Source: Corylus avellana (lineage: Eukaryota; Streptophyta; Magnoliopsida; Fagales; Betulaceae). Taken from it: a DNA stretch of 64,000 nt. The translations under genes were made by a program, and so were the position numbers. Below, one piece after another: positions 35,830 through 48,599 of this stretch. Numbering within the stretch: position 1 is the first letter of the stretch; the number at the start of each line of letters is the position of its first letter. Where the stretch lies: contig NC_081541.1 of NCBI RefSeq assembly GCF_901000735.1, positions 38,341,142 to 38,405,141 on the forward strand, read 5' to 3'. The notes beneath the pieces were generated by a model. It ran no database searches. It worked only from the letters and a program-made list of their open reading frames with translations, and was not told where the DNA came from.

Positions 35830-36600
35830 TATCTGTAGACCGATTCTGAATTGTTTTTTTTTAAGGTACTTTAGATGTCCAATTACAAGCTATTGTATTA
35901 GGGTTTTTCAACTATAATTTAGCAAAATATCAATGGAGAATATGCTTATTCAATAAAAGCAATAGCATGAACTGAATCAGATTCCACAATAATGTCAGAG
36001 GTTGAACAAGCAAATTGATTTTCTAAAGAATTTATAGATTTATATGATGATCATACAATAATGTGAGACTCTAATTAAAAGTAAAATAATTAAATAAGAT
36101 TGTCAAAGTTGGACACTATCTATTCTTTAATTGTATTTGACTAGTATATTTCCACTAACTTTTTATCCTGACGTGCTCTTATTTAAATATTATTTTTTGA
36201 TTAAACTTTTCAGAAATATATAAGCATGCATATATATATTTGTATAATGACATTACGCATGCTTGACCTTTGTTCCAAAACCTCCAATGAAAAGAAGATC
36301 TTGTGATGAAGATCGATCAATGGATGCTCCTAAGTTAGCTCTCCCAATTTATTCCCTCTTCTATATATTTAGGACATATTATATGTTCATTGAGATTCGT
36401 ACTGTCTAAAAATAAAATTTATTGTGCAAGAGTTGCCTCATCGATGACTTACTTTTGCGTCACATTGGTTTCTAAAACTAGATTTTATATATATATATAT
36501 AGAAATCTATTTTCATATGCTTTCTTGGTTGGAGCAAAAAAATTTCACATTCTACGTATTTGGATGATTCCCGAGTATGTCATGTGAAAATCATTGTTAT
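35830..36600. other. unassigned AT-rich DNA
   Basis: TA runs at 36230 and 36485; short open frames have no recognisable domain. Confidence 0.4.
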
Positions 36601-36627
36601 GACAGCATTGAACGATGTTGTCATTGG

Positions 36628-36700
36628 CAGGGGCGGATCTAATTGTTACCTTGGGGGGCGAATGTCCCCCCCTCCCCCGCCATGGTTTTTAAAATTTGTC

Positions 36701-36742
<42 letters not shown>

Positions 36743-37424
36743 TGTCCCTCAAAATAATACTTTCGTCCCCTCAAAATGGCATATAGAGCACTAGCAGTTG
36801 ATGCCCTATATGCCATCCTCCTTATGTTTAAGAAACATGTTAGAAAAAACCACAAAAACATACTCACGTCAAATTCCTTACATTAATTAACTAACCCTCA
36901 AGGATTACTACAGTGTTTGGTTTGTGAGATCACTCGGAATTGGACCATATTTTTGGTTTGTGATAGTAAAATGGATCAATTTGGAACCTTGGATTTGTCT
37001 TAAACTTGAATTTTGATATGATAAACTTTCAAAACAACAAACAACAAGGAGAAGCTGAAATGAAAGTATATGACATCATTTTTTTTTTTTTGTTGAAATT
37101 TTGGACATTAATTTTATTTAATAGTAAAATATATAGTCTCATCCAAATATCAAAAACCTTAATAAAATGTAAATATTAACGGTTAAGCCATCTTTTTTCC
37201 ATGAAAATTCAAGGCAAACTCACTTGTTATTGCTGACAATTTTAAAACAATATACATAATACAAATATATATATTTATAATACAGTTTTATTTAATCTCA
37301 TAAGCATGCTCAATTTTATCCTCATTAGAGATCATTTAATTAGTGTTTGTTTAGTATTGAACCAATTAACTAATGTTAAAAATTAATTCATCCCCCCATA
37401 CTAGAATTCTTGGTTCCGCCCCTG
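36628..37424. mobile_element. non-autonomous hAT-like element
   Basis: It begins CAGGGGCGGATC and ends TTCCGCCCCTG, a short inverted repeat, and is flanked by TCATTGG on both sides (36621-36627 and 37425-37431; 8 bp if one G is shared). It is 797 bp with no transposase frame. GGGGCGAATGTCCCCCC near the left and TTCATCCCCCCAT near the right are subterminal. A TA array lies at 36706-36738. Confidence 0.8.
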
Positions 37425-37431
37425 TCATTGG

Positions 37432-37574
37432 TAATTATATATCAGTGACAACACTGAAGTTGGGCACTAATAACAACCTTTCTCGATGGAACAACTGTAA
37501 TGACTTATTAACGATGGACCGCTCGTTGTTAAAAGTCATTAATGAATACTTTTAAGACCTAAATACTTGTAGTG
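37432..37574. mobile_element. possible CACTA (En/Spm) terminus
   Basis: It ends ATACTTGTAGTG, the inverse of CACTACAAGTAT, the classic CACTA end. Subterminal GACAACACTG, GTTGTTAAAAGTCATTAATG and similar words recur and continue on the other side of the hAT insertion (GCATTGAACGATGTTG). The opposite end is not found in the window. Confidence 0.4.
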
Positions 37575-37897
37575 TAATGCAAGTATGGGTCTCAATCATA
37601 GGGCAAGATTGAGGGAACAAAAGAAAGTACACACGCATGGGCATACACGTTTACTTTCTCCATTGTACATTAATGTAATTTTCAATGCATTTCCTTTGGT
37701 TTAATGGTGAGATTTTTGTTTTCTTTTTGCAAATCTCTCCACTTATCTAAGCAATACGTAAGTAACTGGGTAAACTAAATTTTTTGTCATCATTAAATCC
37801 CATTAGTTTATTGCTTTGAAAGTGAACCACAAGTTCTTTCAGAAGAACAAACCGTACGCAAGAAGGCAATTGGGCGACCTAGCTAGCAAGAACTTTA

Positions 37898-38682
37898 GGC
37901 CCGTTTGGTAAAATAATTTTGGTAAGTGTTTTGGGTTTTGAATAAAAAAAACAAAAGATAAAAGTTTGAAAATTGATTTGGTAGGGTTAGATTTGAGAAA
38001 AAGTTGAAAATTAGTTTGGTAAAGTTGAGTTCGTCGACCACCACTAGGGTTGCTTGAAAGAGTCGCGCGCCATTGATACTAGGTTGCAGCAGCAGCAGCA
38101 GCACCACCACTATTACCAAGTTCTCTTTTTAACAATAGTAAGGTTTTTTATTTTTTTTATTTTTTATTTATTTAAAAGAGAGTTTTTGTATTTTGTTTTG
38201 GAAAATGTGTTAGTGGTAGATGACACCTCTAAAAATACATCGATAAACCAATTTTGAAAGGAAAAAAATTTCCTTTTAAATTAGTTTGGAAAAAATTTTC
38301 TCAAACTTACTCTAATAAATGTCAAGTGTTTTCGTACATGTTAGATGCACGTGTTTTCTTTAACACTCTTAACAATTATTTATTAGTCTTTAATAACTTA
38401 GGAACCCAGATTTTTGAGGAGCTCAAACATGTTAAAAGACACTTGGCAGTTATTAGAATTGGTTAAAAAAAAAATTATTCAAATTAGTTTGGTTAATAAA
38501 TGCCAAGTGTCCTCTTATACATGTGATATGCACATATTTTCTTTAATATTCTTAACAATTATTTGACCCAAATTTTTTAAGGAACTCAAACATGTTTTGG
38601 AAAAAAATTGTGTCCATTTCAAAAAGAGCCTAGGGTGTTCAAGAAGTGAATAAAATTTTGCAAAAGTTTACCAAACAAGCCC
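37898..38682. mobile_element. 785-bp TIR element
   Basis: GGCCCGTTTGGTAAA at the left and TTTACCAAACAAGCCC at the right are inverted, with TA (TTA left, TAA right) at the borders. Inside, CAGCAGCAGCAGCACCACCAC at 38090-38109 and a direct repeat are seen, but no transposase. Confidence 0.6.
38270..38610. repeat. two-copy 170-200 bp direct repeat
   Basis: AAATTAGTTTGG..., AAATG(T/C)CAAGTGTC/T, TACATGT..GATGCACGTG and CTCTTAACAATTATTT occur in order at about 38275-38440 and again at 38478-38605, with indels. It lies inside the TIR element. Confidence 0.7.
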
Positions 38683-40373
38683 TAATTCTTAAGTGCCTTG
38701 ATATATGGGCAAGAAAAATTATAAAACTTGCAATATGGGAAAAGAACCATTTAATTAAGCTTTTAATTCCGGTGAAAAAAGAAAAAAGAAGTAAATGTAG
38801 GACGAGGTTGAAGCAGAAAAAGGTACAAGGTACCTCTCTCTCTCTCTCTCTCCAGATATTTAGATCTCTTGTATTATTGTATATTACAAAAAGTGATAAC
38901 TTCTCTCTCTCTCTAGGGTTGGGACCATTGGGTTGTACAAAAAGTTATATATGGTACTGCTACCCCTCTCTCTCTCTAGGGTTAGGACCGTTGGGTTGGA
39001 CAAAAAGCTATGTGTGCATGGGTATCCCTCATCTTTTTTCTCTCGTACTACTCTTTAGGCGTATTAAAGTGTACAGAACACACACACACAAAAAGTTGGT
39101 TTCAAACCCTAGCTTTCATTAAATTGTAAAGGAATCATTCGTACGGACAAGAATTTCTTACAATTTGTTTTTTCTAAATTTTCAACTTTATACCGTTTTT
39201 TACATCGAGCATGGTAAAAAAAAAAATGCTATTTATTAAAAAAATTGATGTGTAATCAATAAAAATTGCGTATATTTTACTAGGTTTTTACGCTTTATGT
39301 TGTAGAAAGCTATGGGCAAATTTTTTTCTTAATTTAATAAAAAAAAGGAGTTTTTTTCAAAAGTGATGAGAAAATATTTAGATTTTTTTTTTTTTTTTCT
39401 TTCTTACACTAATTGTTACGTTTTTAATATATAACATTTATCACAAGGCAGAAAGAAAGAAGTGGGTAGGAAATTGCACAGTTTACGTGTGGACGAGATA
39501 TAACCAACCAACGCCCTTAATTAGTTTTATGTTTCTTTTTCGTCTTGCGTTAATGCGGGGCTCTAAGGCATAATCATTTCCAGACAACCAAAAGTGATTA
39601 CAAAACTATTTTGCAGCTGGGAATTATGAAAGCTACTACCAATGTTCTCTCATTTATGTCTCAGTCTAACCAATATGTATAATAAATAAATAAATAAATA
39701 AATAAATGAAGCTAATAGCTTATTCAAATTACCACAAAGCCATATATATATATATATATATATATATAGTGTTATTCTTGTTTTAATTTGTTTGTTTGTT
39801 TGTTTGTTTTTTTTTTTTTTTGAGGCATAATATGGAATAAAGCATAAAGCATTAATGGAGAAACATTAATGTAAACCAATGGTTTAGCAATGCAACGTGC
39901 ATGTAGGGCCATAATGGATGCATTTATTTTGGATTCAAAAGCAAAAGATTTGATTCTTACGATGGACGCCGTCCAAACACCCATAAAAGCCACTGAGAAA
40001 AGAAAATCGTTGAGGTATATATATATATTCTTGTTTGATTTTCAACTTTTTTGATTGTTTTAATAGGTATAGATAATTAGTCAAAGGAGCTTAATATATA
40101 GGGTTTGATATAGGAGATTAATATATATAGTTCATGCATGTTGCATGGCACAAATTCAGCCACGATAGTTTCTTCCTTTTTAACACGCAACTAATTCTCA
40201 TTTCTTGTTGTTGTTCGAAGTTTTCAATTGTCCAAAGAGTAAAGTTGGTTTGTTTGAATCTGCGGTTTTAAATAGTGAATTTGAAAACGTGTTTTTTTAA
40301 AAATATAGTTAAACATTTGACAAAATCGGGCAGTTTAATTAGCCTTTAAAATTTTGAGTGCTCAAAAAATATC
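38683..40373. other. AT-rich DNA with CT-rich minirepeats
   Basis: 38831-39030 repeats CTCTCTCTCTAGGGTTGGGACCRTTGGGTTG about every 70 bp, two to three times. An AAAT microsatellite is at 39680-39706 and TA runs are at 39744-39768. No supported gene; an open frame across the CT repeats is composition only. Confidence 0.5.
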
Positions 40374-40473
40374 NNNNNNNNNNNNNNNNNNNNNNNNNNN
40401 NNNNNNNNNNNNNNNNNNNNNNNNNNNNNNNNNNNNNNNNNNNNNNNNNNNNNNNNNNNNNNNNNNNNNNNNN
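40374..40473. other. assembly gap, 100 N
   Basis: Exactly 100 N, 95 bases before the start of a segment that is present twice. Confidence 1.
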
Positions 40474-40875
40474 AAAACATTTTCCGTCAAAAAATATTCT
40501 ACATTAAAACAAATGGAGCCTTAGACAAATAAAACACCTCAAGTCGGCATTCGTAAAAGTGCTAGCACAAACATAAGCTAGCTTACTTCAGTTGCTTACT
40601 TTACTTCTTCTGCCTCCACCATGGGCTCCATTCTACTGTTTGTGTTTAATTCCTTTATATGCATTCACTTAAAACTTTTAATCATGTTATGTAATTACTT
40701 CAATTAAAAAGATCTCATCTAAAGCCCTAGCCCAAACAAAAACCCAGTTCGTTGTGTCTTTTTCAACATACTTTGCGTGCCGATCATTCTCACATAACAA
40801 TTCTCATTTATTCTAAAATTAAGGTTAGACATCGACCTTATCGCATTTGACTCTTAAATAATTTACTTATTTAGC

Positions 40876-40986
40876 ATTTTTAAGGGATAGCTCAATCGAC
40901 TGTGAACCACGTCTTATGAAGCAGAAGTTATTAGTTCGAATCCCTCCTCCCCTTTTCCTTGTGTAGACATGTAAAAAAAAAAAAAA
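40876..40986 (+). mobile_element. tRNA-derived SINE
   Basis: GGGATAGCTCAATCGACTG (A-box) is followed by TTATTAGTTCGAATCCC (B-box) and GACATGT plus 15 A. Target copies ATTTACTTATTTAGC (40861-40875) and ATTTACTTATTTAAC (40987-41001) flank it. It is about 110 bp long; RNA polymerase III would transcribe an active copy. Confidence 0.85.
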
Positions 40987-42218
40987 ATTTACTTATTTAA
41001 CTTGAATTGATCTAAACTAGGGTTAATAAATCCTTAATTAAAACTTAGGAGTTAATGAGAAAAAAGGTTTAGCAAAAAAAATAAAAAAACGCTTAATTTA
41101 ACACTAGGGCCATTTTTTGGGACGGAGTGATTCATTACTCTCAGAGGTGATCGATCACCCCAACAATAACTAGCTGCCAGAAACCCTAATGATTGATCAT
41201 CCCTCCTTTAGTGATGATCGGTGTCAACTAGTGTGCAATTTGAAAACGTTTAAGACTTGTAGGCGTAGTGGTTAGGCTATATAAACACCCTTTGACTTAT
41301 GGATACAGTGCTTAGCGACCATTTAGTCGACTAGGGCATCTAGAGTGCTCAATAGAGGGAGAAAGAGAGAGAGAGAGAGAGAGAGGAGGAGAGAAAGAGA
41401 GGAAGAAAGGATTTAAACTATTTATTATTATTATTATTATTTTGCAGAAATTGACTTATAAAATTATTCTATCGTTAATAAATTCTTAATTTATTGCCTA
41501 GGAGCTGAATTATAAGCTTTTCAGAAAACCATATCTATATGCACAATATCAAGAGGACAAGGATCTTCTCTCCAGCTCATTTGAACGAGAGAGAATTCAG
41601 TTAGTTATATTTATAAGGGTAAAATTGTCCTTTCGTATTTTATAGACAGTTTTATCATTCAAATAAAACTAACTGGATCCTCTCTGACTAATTTGAACTA
41701 GAAAGAATTCAAATTCTAAGAAATTGACATGCCGGGGCAATGATATATAATTTATTAGGATTTATGGAAGATATAAAACTTGTGAAGAGGGAAAGATTTA
41801 CATTCTCTCTCTCCCCTATGATACAGAAATAGTTGAACCCCCTTAGTACCACTCTAGGTGGGTGAGTGGGTCTACACCCTACTAGTTTGCTGTGATTATT
41901 GTTTCTTTCTTTCTCTCTTTTTTATTTATTTATTATTATTATTATTTTTTTTTGGTTTTTTCCTAAGCCTGCCTATTTTTTCTAGTTACAAGAAATTGTA
42001 AAGTATACAAGCATGGCTGGAGGATCAGGTAAACCTAGCATCCATTGAATTGCAAAGGAGTCGTTGGGTTTACCAGAAAAGTTTTTAAAGCTATATATAA
42101 CCAATGGATCTTAATATATGTCTCACTTAAAAAAAAAAAAAAAAAATTTAATAAAGCGTAATTAGTTTATGATTAAGGAACAATCTTTTCTTTTTTCCTC
42201 TCTTTCAAATTTATTTGG

Positions 42219-42420
42219 CACTACAAGAATTAAGCAAAATAGTAATATGTGGAAGGTGATATTTTAAGCTCAAAAAACGTCTCTATTTAATAATGGATAT
42301 TCGAATAGTGACATTTTACAAATGTCCTTAAATATAGTGACGAGAATAAAAATTAGAGACGTTTGAACAGTGACAAGGCGACATTTTGACTAACATGTCC
42401 CCTTTTCAAATAAGATGTGT
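42219..42420. mobile_element. possible CACTA terminus
   Basis: CACTACAAGAATTAAGCAAAA followed by subterminal words ATAGTGACATTTTACAAATG and AGAGACGTTTGAACAGTGAC has the look of an En/Spm end. No opposite end in the window. Copy at 44717-44915. Confidence 0.4.
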
Positions 42421-42971
42421 AAATAGTGTGCACGTCATCTTCTAAAAGGAACTCCGAGGCATAGACTCACACGTTTCTTTCTCACTTTTTATGGAGTTGG
42501 GTTGTGAGGCATAAATATTATCCTTTAGCATAATGGAGATACTCTTGCACCCAATTGTTACAATGCATTTAAGTGTCTACACCACCATCATGGACCAAAA
42601 ATAATAGATTTGGGACAACGATCATCCCCATTTCAAAGTTGATATATTGAATATCACATTAGATGCATCATTAATTTCTGACTTCATGGGCATGACTCCC
42701 TATTCGTTGAATTTGGATCCTCAACAGTTCCTTGGAGTGGGAGGGCAAAATTGTTCCAAAAAAATATAAAATGATAAATTTGCCCTCCTATTTTCGATGG
42801 CTCCTCTCTTGTTCAAATGAAAGAGAAAATATCTTGGTCTCTATTCTATAGAGGAGATTTTCAACACGTGCAATATTAAAAATAAAATCGCCAAAACCAA
42901 TGATGATGGACCTGTTATTTCGGTCTTTTGAAGTGGGAGGATAAAATTGATATGAAATGACAAATTTGTCC

Positions 42972-42991
42972 NNNNNNNNNNNNNNNNNNNN
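42972..42991. other. assembly gap, 20 N
   Basis: 20 N, a different size from the other two gaps, placed exactly between the two copies of the 2.4-kb segment. Confidence 1.
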
Positions 42992-43837
42992 AAACATAAG
43001 CTAGCTTACTTCAGTTGCTCACTTTACTTCTTCTGCCTCCACCATGGGCTCCATTCTACTGTTTGTGTTTAATTCCTTTATATGCATTCACTTAAAACTT
43101 TTAATCATGTTATGTAATTACTTCAATTAAAAAGATCTCATCTAAAGCCCTAGCCCAAACAAAAACCCAGTTCCTTGTGTCTTTTTCAACATACTTTGCG
43201 TGCCGATCATTCTCACATAACAATTCTCATTTATTCTAAAATTAAGGTTAGACATCGACCTTATCGCATTTGACTCTTAAATAATTTACTTATTTAGCGT
43301 TTTTAAGGGATAGCTCAATCGACTGTGAACCACGTCTTATGAAGCAGAAGTTATTAGTTCGAATCTCTCCTCCCCTTTTCCTTGTGTAGACATGTAAAAA
43401 AAAAAAATTTTTACTTATTTAACTTGAATTGATCTAAACTAGGGTTAATAAATCCTTAATTAAAACTTAGGAGTTAATGAGAAAAAAGGTTTAGCAAAAA
43501 AAATAAAAAAAAACGCTTAATTTAACACTAGGGCCATTTTTTGGGACGGAGTGATTCATTACTCTCAGGAGGTGATCGATCACCCCAACAATAACTAGCT
43601 GCCAGAAACCCTAATGATTGATCATCCCTCCTTTAGTGATGATCGGTGTCAACTAGTGTGCAATTTGAAAACGTTTAAGACTTGTAGGCGTAGTGGTTAG
43701 GCTATATAAACACCCTTTGACTTATGGATACAGTGCTTAGCGACCATTTAGTCGACTAGGGCATCTAGAGTGCTCAATAGAGGGAGAAAGAGAGAGAGAG
43801 AGAGGAGGAGAGAAAGAGAGGAAGAAAGGATTTAAAC

Positions 43838-43884
<47 letters not shown>

Positions 43885-44373
43885 TTGCAGAAATTGACTT
43901 ATAAAATTATTCTATGGTTAATAAATTCTTAATTTATTGCCTAGAAGCTGAATTATAAGCTTTTCAGAAAACCATATCTATATGCACAATATCAAGAGGA
44001 CAAGGATCTTCTCTCCAGCTCATTTGAACGAGAGAGAATTCAGTTAGTTATATTTATAAGGGTAAAATTGTCCTTTCGTATTTTATAGACAATTTTATCA
44101 TTCAAATAAAACTAACTAGATCCTCTCTGTCTAATTTGAACTAGAAAGAATTCAAATTCTAAGAAATTGACATGCCGGGGCAATGATATATAATTCATTA
44201 GGATTTATGGAAGATATAAAACTTGTGAAGAGGGAAAGATTTACATTCTGTCTCTCCCCTATGATACAGAAATAGTTGAACCCCCTTAGTACCACTCTAG
44301 GTGGGTGAGTGGGTCTACACCCTACTAGTTTGCTGTACGTGATTATTGTTTCTTTCTTTCTCTCTTTTTTATT

Positions 44374-44418
<45 letters not shown>

Positions 44419-44608
44419 TATTTATTTATTTTTTTTGGTTTTTTCCTAAGCCTGCCTATTTTTTCTAGTTACAAGAAATTGTAAAGTATACAAGCATGGC
44501 CGGAGGATCAGGTAAACCTAGCATCCATTGAATTGCAAAGGAGTCGTTGGGTTTACCAGAAAAGTTTTTAAAGCTATATATAACCAATGGATCTTAATAT
44601 ATGTCTCA

Positions 44609-44645
<37 letters not shown>

Positions 44646-45469
44646 TTAATAAAGCGTAATTAGTTTATGATTAAGGAACAATCTTTTCTTTTTTCCTCTC
44701 TTTCAAATTTATTTGGCACTACAAGAATTAAGCAAAATAGTAACATGTGGAAGGTGATATTTTAAGCTCAAAAAACGTCTCTATTTAATTATGGATATTC
44801 GAATAATGACATTTTACAAATGTCCTTAAATATAGTGACTAGAATAAAAATTAGAGACGTTTGAACAGTGACAAGGCGACATTTTGACTAACATGTCCCA
44901 TTTTCAAATAAGATGTGTAAATAGTGTGCACGTCATCTTCTAAAAGGAACTCCAAGGCATAGACTCACACGTTTCTTTCTCACTTTTCATGGAGTTGGGT
45001 TGTGAGGCATAAATATTATCCTTTAGCATAATGGAGATACTCTTGCACCCAATTGTTACAATGCATTTAAGTGTCTACACCACCATCATGGACCAAAAAT
45101 AATAGATTTGGGACAACGATCATCCCCATTTCAAAGTTGATATATTGAATATCACATTAGATGCATCATTAATTTTTGACTTCATGGGCATGACTCCCTA
45201 TTCGTTGAATTTGGATCCTCGACGGTTCCTTGGAGTGGAAGGGCAAATTTGTTCCAAAAAAATATAAAATGATAAATTTGCCCTCTTATTTTCGACGGCT
45301 CCTCTCTTGTTCAAATGAAAGAGAGAACATCTTGGTCCCTATTCTATAGATGAGATTTTCAACACGTGTAATATTAAAAATAAAATCGTCAAAACCAATG
45401 ATGATGGACCTGTTATTTCGGTCTTTTGAAGTGGGAGGATAAAATTGATATGAAATAACAAATTTGTCC
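42992..45469. repeat. 2.4-kb duplication, copy 2
   Basis: Second copy of 40569-42971. It carries the same SINE (43299-43407) and CACTA-like end (44717). ATT/TTA arrays at 43840-43884 and 44382-44420 are much longer than in copy 1, and poly-A at 44612-44641 is longer. Confidence 0.95.
43299..43407 (+). mobile_element. tRNA-derived SINE, second copy
   Basis: Same element as 40876-40986, with one base changed near the B-box (GAATCTCTCC) and a shorter poly-A. It shares the insertion site, so it was present before the two copies separated. Confidence 0.85.
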
Positions 45470-45725
45470 TCTTACTTTCAACTAATTAAACCCAATCCAA
45501 CTCGTCCTTGTATTCTATTGATTCAACTGGAGAGAAGCTGGTCTATTGAAGTGGGAGGGTAAAATTGTCAAAAAAAAAAAAATGAAATGAAATGACAAAT
45601 TTGCCCTCTTACTGTCAATAACAGGTTCTTTTCTCGTTCATTTTGATCCCTATTCTATAAAGGAGATTCTCACCACGTACGCTACTAAAATAAAATCGCC
45701 AAAACCGATGATGTTAGACTTATCG
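45230..45725. repeat. two-unit repeat of about 240 bp
   Basis: GAAGTGGGAGGRTAAAATTG, CAAATTTGYCCTCTTA, CCTATTCTATARAKGAGATT and AAAATCGYCAAAACCRATGATG recur in order in 45230-45430 and 45545-45715. The first unit also belongs to the 2.4-kb duplication. Function unknown. Confidence 0.6.
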
Positions 45726-45935
45726 TTTCACATTAATTGTTTGTATTGCATCAAATTCCAAAAATTAATTAAACCCAACCCAAATCGTCGTTGCATGCTA
45801 CTGAGTTTTGTATGATTTGAAACTCATTTTTACTATTTTTAACTTCCTTATTACACTTCTAAATCGATCACACGAAGCATACGTGGATTTTCTTGCTTCC
45901 ATTTCTTTCCCTTTAGTGGTTCAACTTGCATGAAC

Positions 45936-46170
45936 AAATTACTCAAAAAATAATAATAAAAAGAGAAATGTTTGGTTTCATTAAAAAGTTCATCTTTTAT
46001 CCATTTTAATCCTAAGTGGCATGGTTCATTTTAAAATTAATAGATTTTAAACAATAAATTAATTGATTTCTGAAAAATTGACTATGCCACCTAAGATTAA
46101 AATGACCAAAAAATAGATTTTTTAATAAAGCTAAGCATTTCTCTTTTTATTATTATTTTTTGAGTAATTT
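45936..46170. mobile_element. 235-bp foldback MITE
   Basis: Near-palindrome: AAATTACTCAAAAAATAATA...AAAAAGAGAAATG..CCATTTTAATC(C/T)TA..TGGCAT and its inverse ending TATTATTTTTTGAGTAATTT. Loop about 50 bp. Confidence 0.7.
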
Positions 46171-47036
46171 TTACATGCTCTGCGTGAATAACCTCATCCG
46201 GATATGAACAACTATTTTCAGTTTTCACAAAATATGCCACACACCCTCACTTTTTTGGGTTCATTTTTAAACTTTTTTAAGTGGGTTTTAAAATTATTAT
46301 TGAATTAAATTTAATAAAAATTACTCTCAAATTTAATAGTAATTTTAAAAATCATCTAAAAAAGTGTAAAAATGAGGGACATGACATTATTCTTTTCACA
46401 TTATTTGCGCTCGGATTCTGATAACGAAAATGATGAATAACTTCACCATGTGATTGATGCAAAAATGATGGTAGCTATTGCTCTAAATATTCTTTGGTTA
46501 TATATATATATAACCACCCTTGTACCAGCCACATATGGATGGGTTCAAATCGTGTTGAGACATGAGTATAAAATTATATAGGTCAACCTAAATTCGACTA
46601 ATTTAATTAAACGAGTCAGTCTTCTTAATCCTAAACAAATTTTGGCCCTACAACCATCTATGTATTCTCAAGCCTTCTACCAGCCAAAGAAGAAAAGAGA
46701 GAGGTCCAAATTCAAAACTTAAGAATAATATGTCCATTCCTTAAGACAATATGCAGAACACCATAATACAAAGAATACTAAAAATCACTTTAGACTTGGT
46801 GGGCTGGGCCATTACTTACCGAATTTGAACCCCAGTTTAACATAATTGGGCCAAGAAAGCTGGCTGTATGGGTCAACATTTGCAGAAAAGCAATTTTGCA
46901 TGCAGATTTTAGGAGGATATATAGTAGATTTGGAGTGGGTTTAAATTTGAGATTTAAAAAATAACGACTCAAAAGGTTTGATTTGAATAATTTTTTTTTA
47001 AAAAAATACAGTTAAGTATTTGGTAAATTACTATTT
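46171..47036. other. unassigned AT-rich DNA
   Basis: Nothing beyond a TA run at 46500-46512 and short inverted words near 46260-46370. Confidence 0.4.
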
Positions 47037-47218
47037 TCAGGGCAGAACCATAGCCCTTGGAGGATCCTAACTTGAGGCCTAAGGTGGTCTCAAATTTTTT
47101 TGGGGGAAAAATTATTTTTTGATAAAACAGCCTGTAAAATTGTACGCTAACCCCCCCCCCCCCAATTTTCTTTTTTTACAAATTTTGTCCCCCTAAACTA
47201 AAACTTCTAGTTCTGCCC
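47037..47218. mobile_element. small hAT-like MITE
   Basis: CAGGGCAGAACCATAG at the left, CTAGTTCTGCCCT at the right. Flanks TACTATTT occur on both sides (47029-47036 and 47220-47227), an 8-bp duplication typical of hAT. A run of C at 47150-47163 lies inside. Confidence 0.65.
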
Positions 47219-47950
47219 TTACTATTTGGCCTTTAAAATAGAAACCTAGAATTTAAAATTATGTTTTTTTAAAAAAAACAAAAAAAAAAAACACACACAC
47301 ACACCTTACTTGTGATTTGAAGACATGTATTTTTGTTCTCAACAAATATATATATTTCCAAAATTTTAAATTGCAACTTTTAAACAAATGCATTCCCCAA
47401 TAATATATTTTTTTGTAATTTTGTTTAAAATCTCACTTCTGACTTGTGAAAGCCCAATGCCAAAGAGAGGAAATTTCAGTCTCTTTTTACTACATTTTTT
47501 TTAAAAAAAAAAATCTTCTTCCAATATTTTTAATTTACAATATACCTCCCAATCTACTATTGAAATTGCAATGAACCCTTTCTGTATAAAAACACATAAT
47601 ATGATAATATAAAAGCAAAATAATAATAGAATAAACACAGAGATTAAGGTGGTTAGGCATATAGCATACATCTACACATCAAAGCTTTAATAGACTAACA
47701 TATTTCTTCATATATGATCTGAGTACACAGCTCTATTTATAGAGCTTTACATGTGATTTGAAATATTTCAAATACAAACATATCCTTTAAATCAGGGTTA
47801 ATAAATATTATCAAAATCTCCTGATTTAGGGAATACAAAAGCAAACTTTATTCCAAAGGATTTAGGCCTTATTTAGGGTTTAGGGTTTAAATATTATCAA
47901 AATCCTCTGATTTAGAGAATACAAAATAAAACTTTATTCCAAAGGATTTA

Positions 47951-48599
47951 GGCCTTGTTTGGTTCGCAGAATGTCTTGTTCATTGGAAAATGAATAGCTA
48001 CTACTAAAAATAGATGAATGTGGAATAGAATAGCTATTCATATTCCTTAGTTTGGTAACAACACACATGCAAAAATTGGAATTGAATCAAAATTACAAAA
48101 AAACCCATATATATATATATTCAAATGGGCAATGGGTGGTCTACCACCCACAGAAGCGGTAGGGGTGGCCGCAGCCACCCCATAGGAGCTCTGAGGGTGG
48201 CCACGACTACCCTAGAGGAGCTCCAAGGGTAGCCGTTGCTACACCTGAAGCAAATCTAGGGTGGCTACAATGTGACGGGGGTGGTCGCACCACCTCCGAC
48301 CTCTATTTTTCATAGTTTTTATTTTTATTTTTTATTTTGTTTGTTTTTATTTTTATTTTTTTTAAGTTTAAATTTTTTTTAAAAAATTATATTGATATTT
48401 TTGAAAAATTTATTCAATTCCTTAAGGATTATCTAAGCTACTCATTTTTTAGTAGCGTAATTAATCCTATATGTATGTGATTAGTAGTCCCATGGGAATA
48501 AATTATTCTCAGGAACATTGTGTTACCAAACAAAGAAATAGCTATACCTAGGATTAGCTGGTCTATTCCAATGGTCTATTTCGCAAACAAAACGGGGCC
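47951..48599. mobile_element. PIF/Harbinger-type MITE, TTA duplication
   Basis: GGCCTTGTTTGGTTCGCAGA at the left and TTTCGCAAACAAAACGGGGCC at the right are inverted, with TTA on both sides (47948-47950 and 48600-48602). It is 649 bp. A GGGTGGC-type core lies at 48128-48300. It interrupts GGATTTA|TATCC, which is continuous in the other LTR (GAATTTATATCC at 49254), so the empty site is visible in the same element. Confidence 0.85.

Larger units (their letters stand above)
40569..42971. repeat. 2.4-kb duplication, copy 1
   Basis: It matches 42992-45469 base for base except for scattered substitutions and microsatellite lengths (GA, ATT and poly-A tracts are longer or shorter). It ends exactly at a 20-N gap, and copy 2 begins right after that gap. 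Confidence 0.95.

Noticed and set aside
38646..39122. 158-residue open frame
   Set aside because: It spans CT-rich minirepeats (SLSLGLGPLG words) and the edge of a TIR element; no domain.
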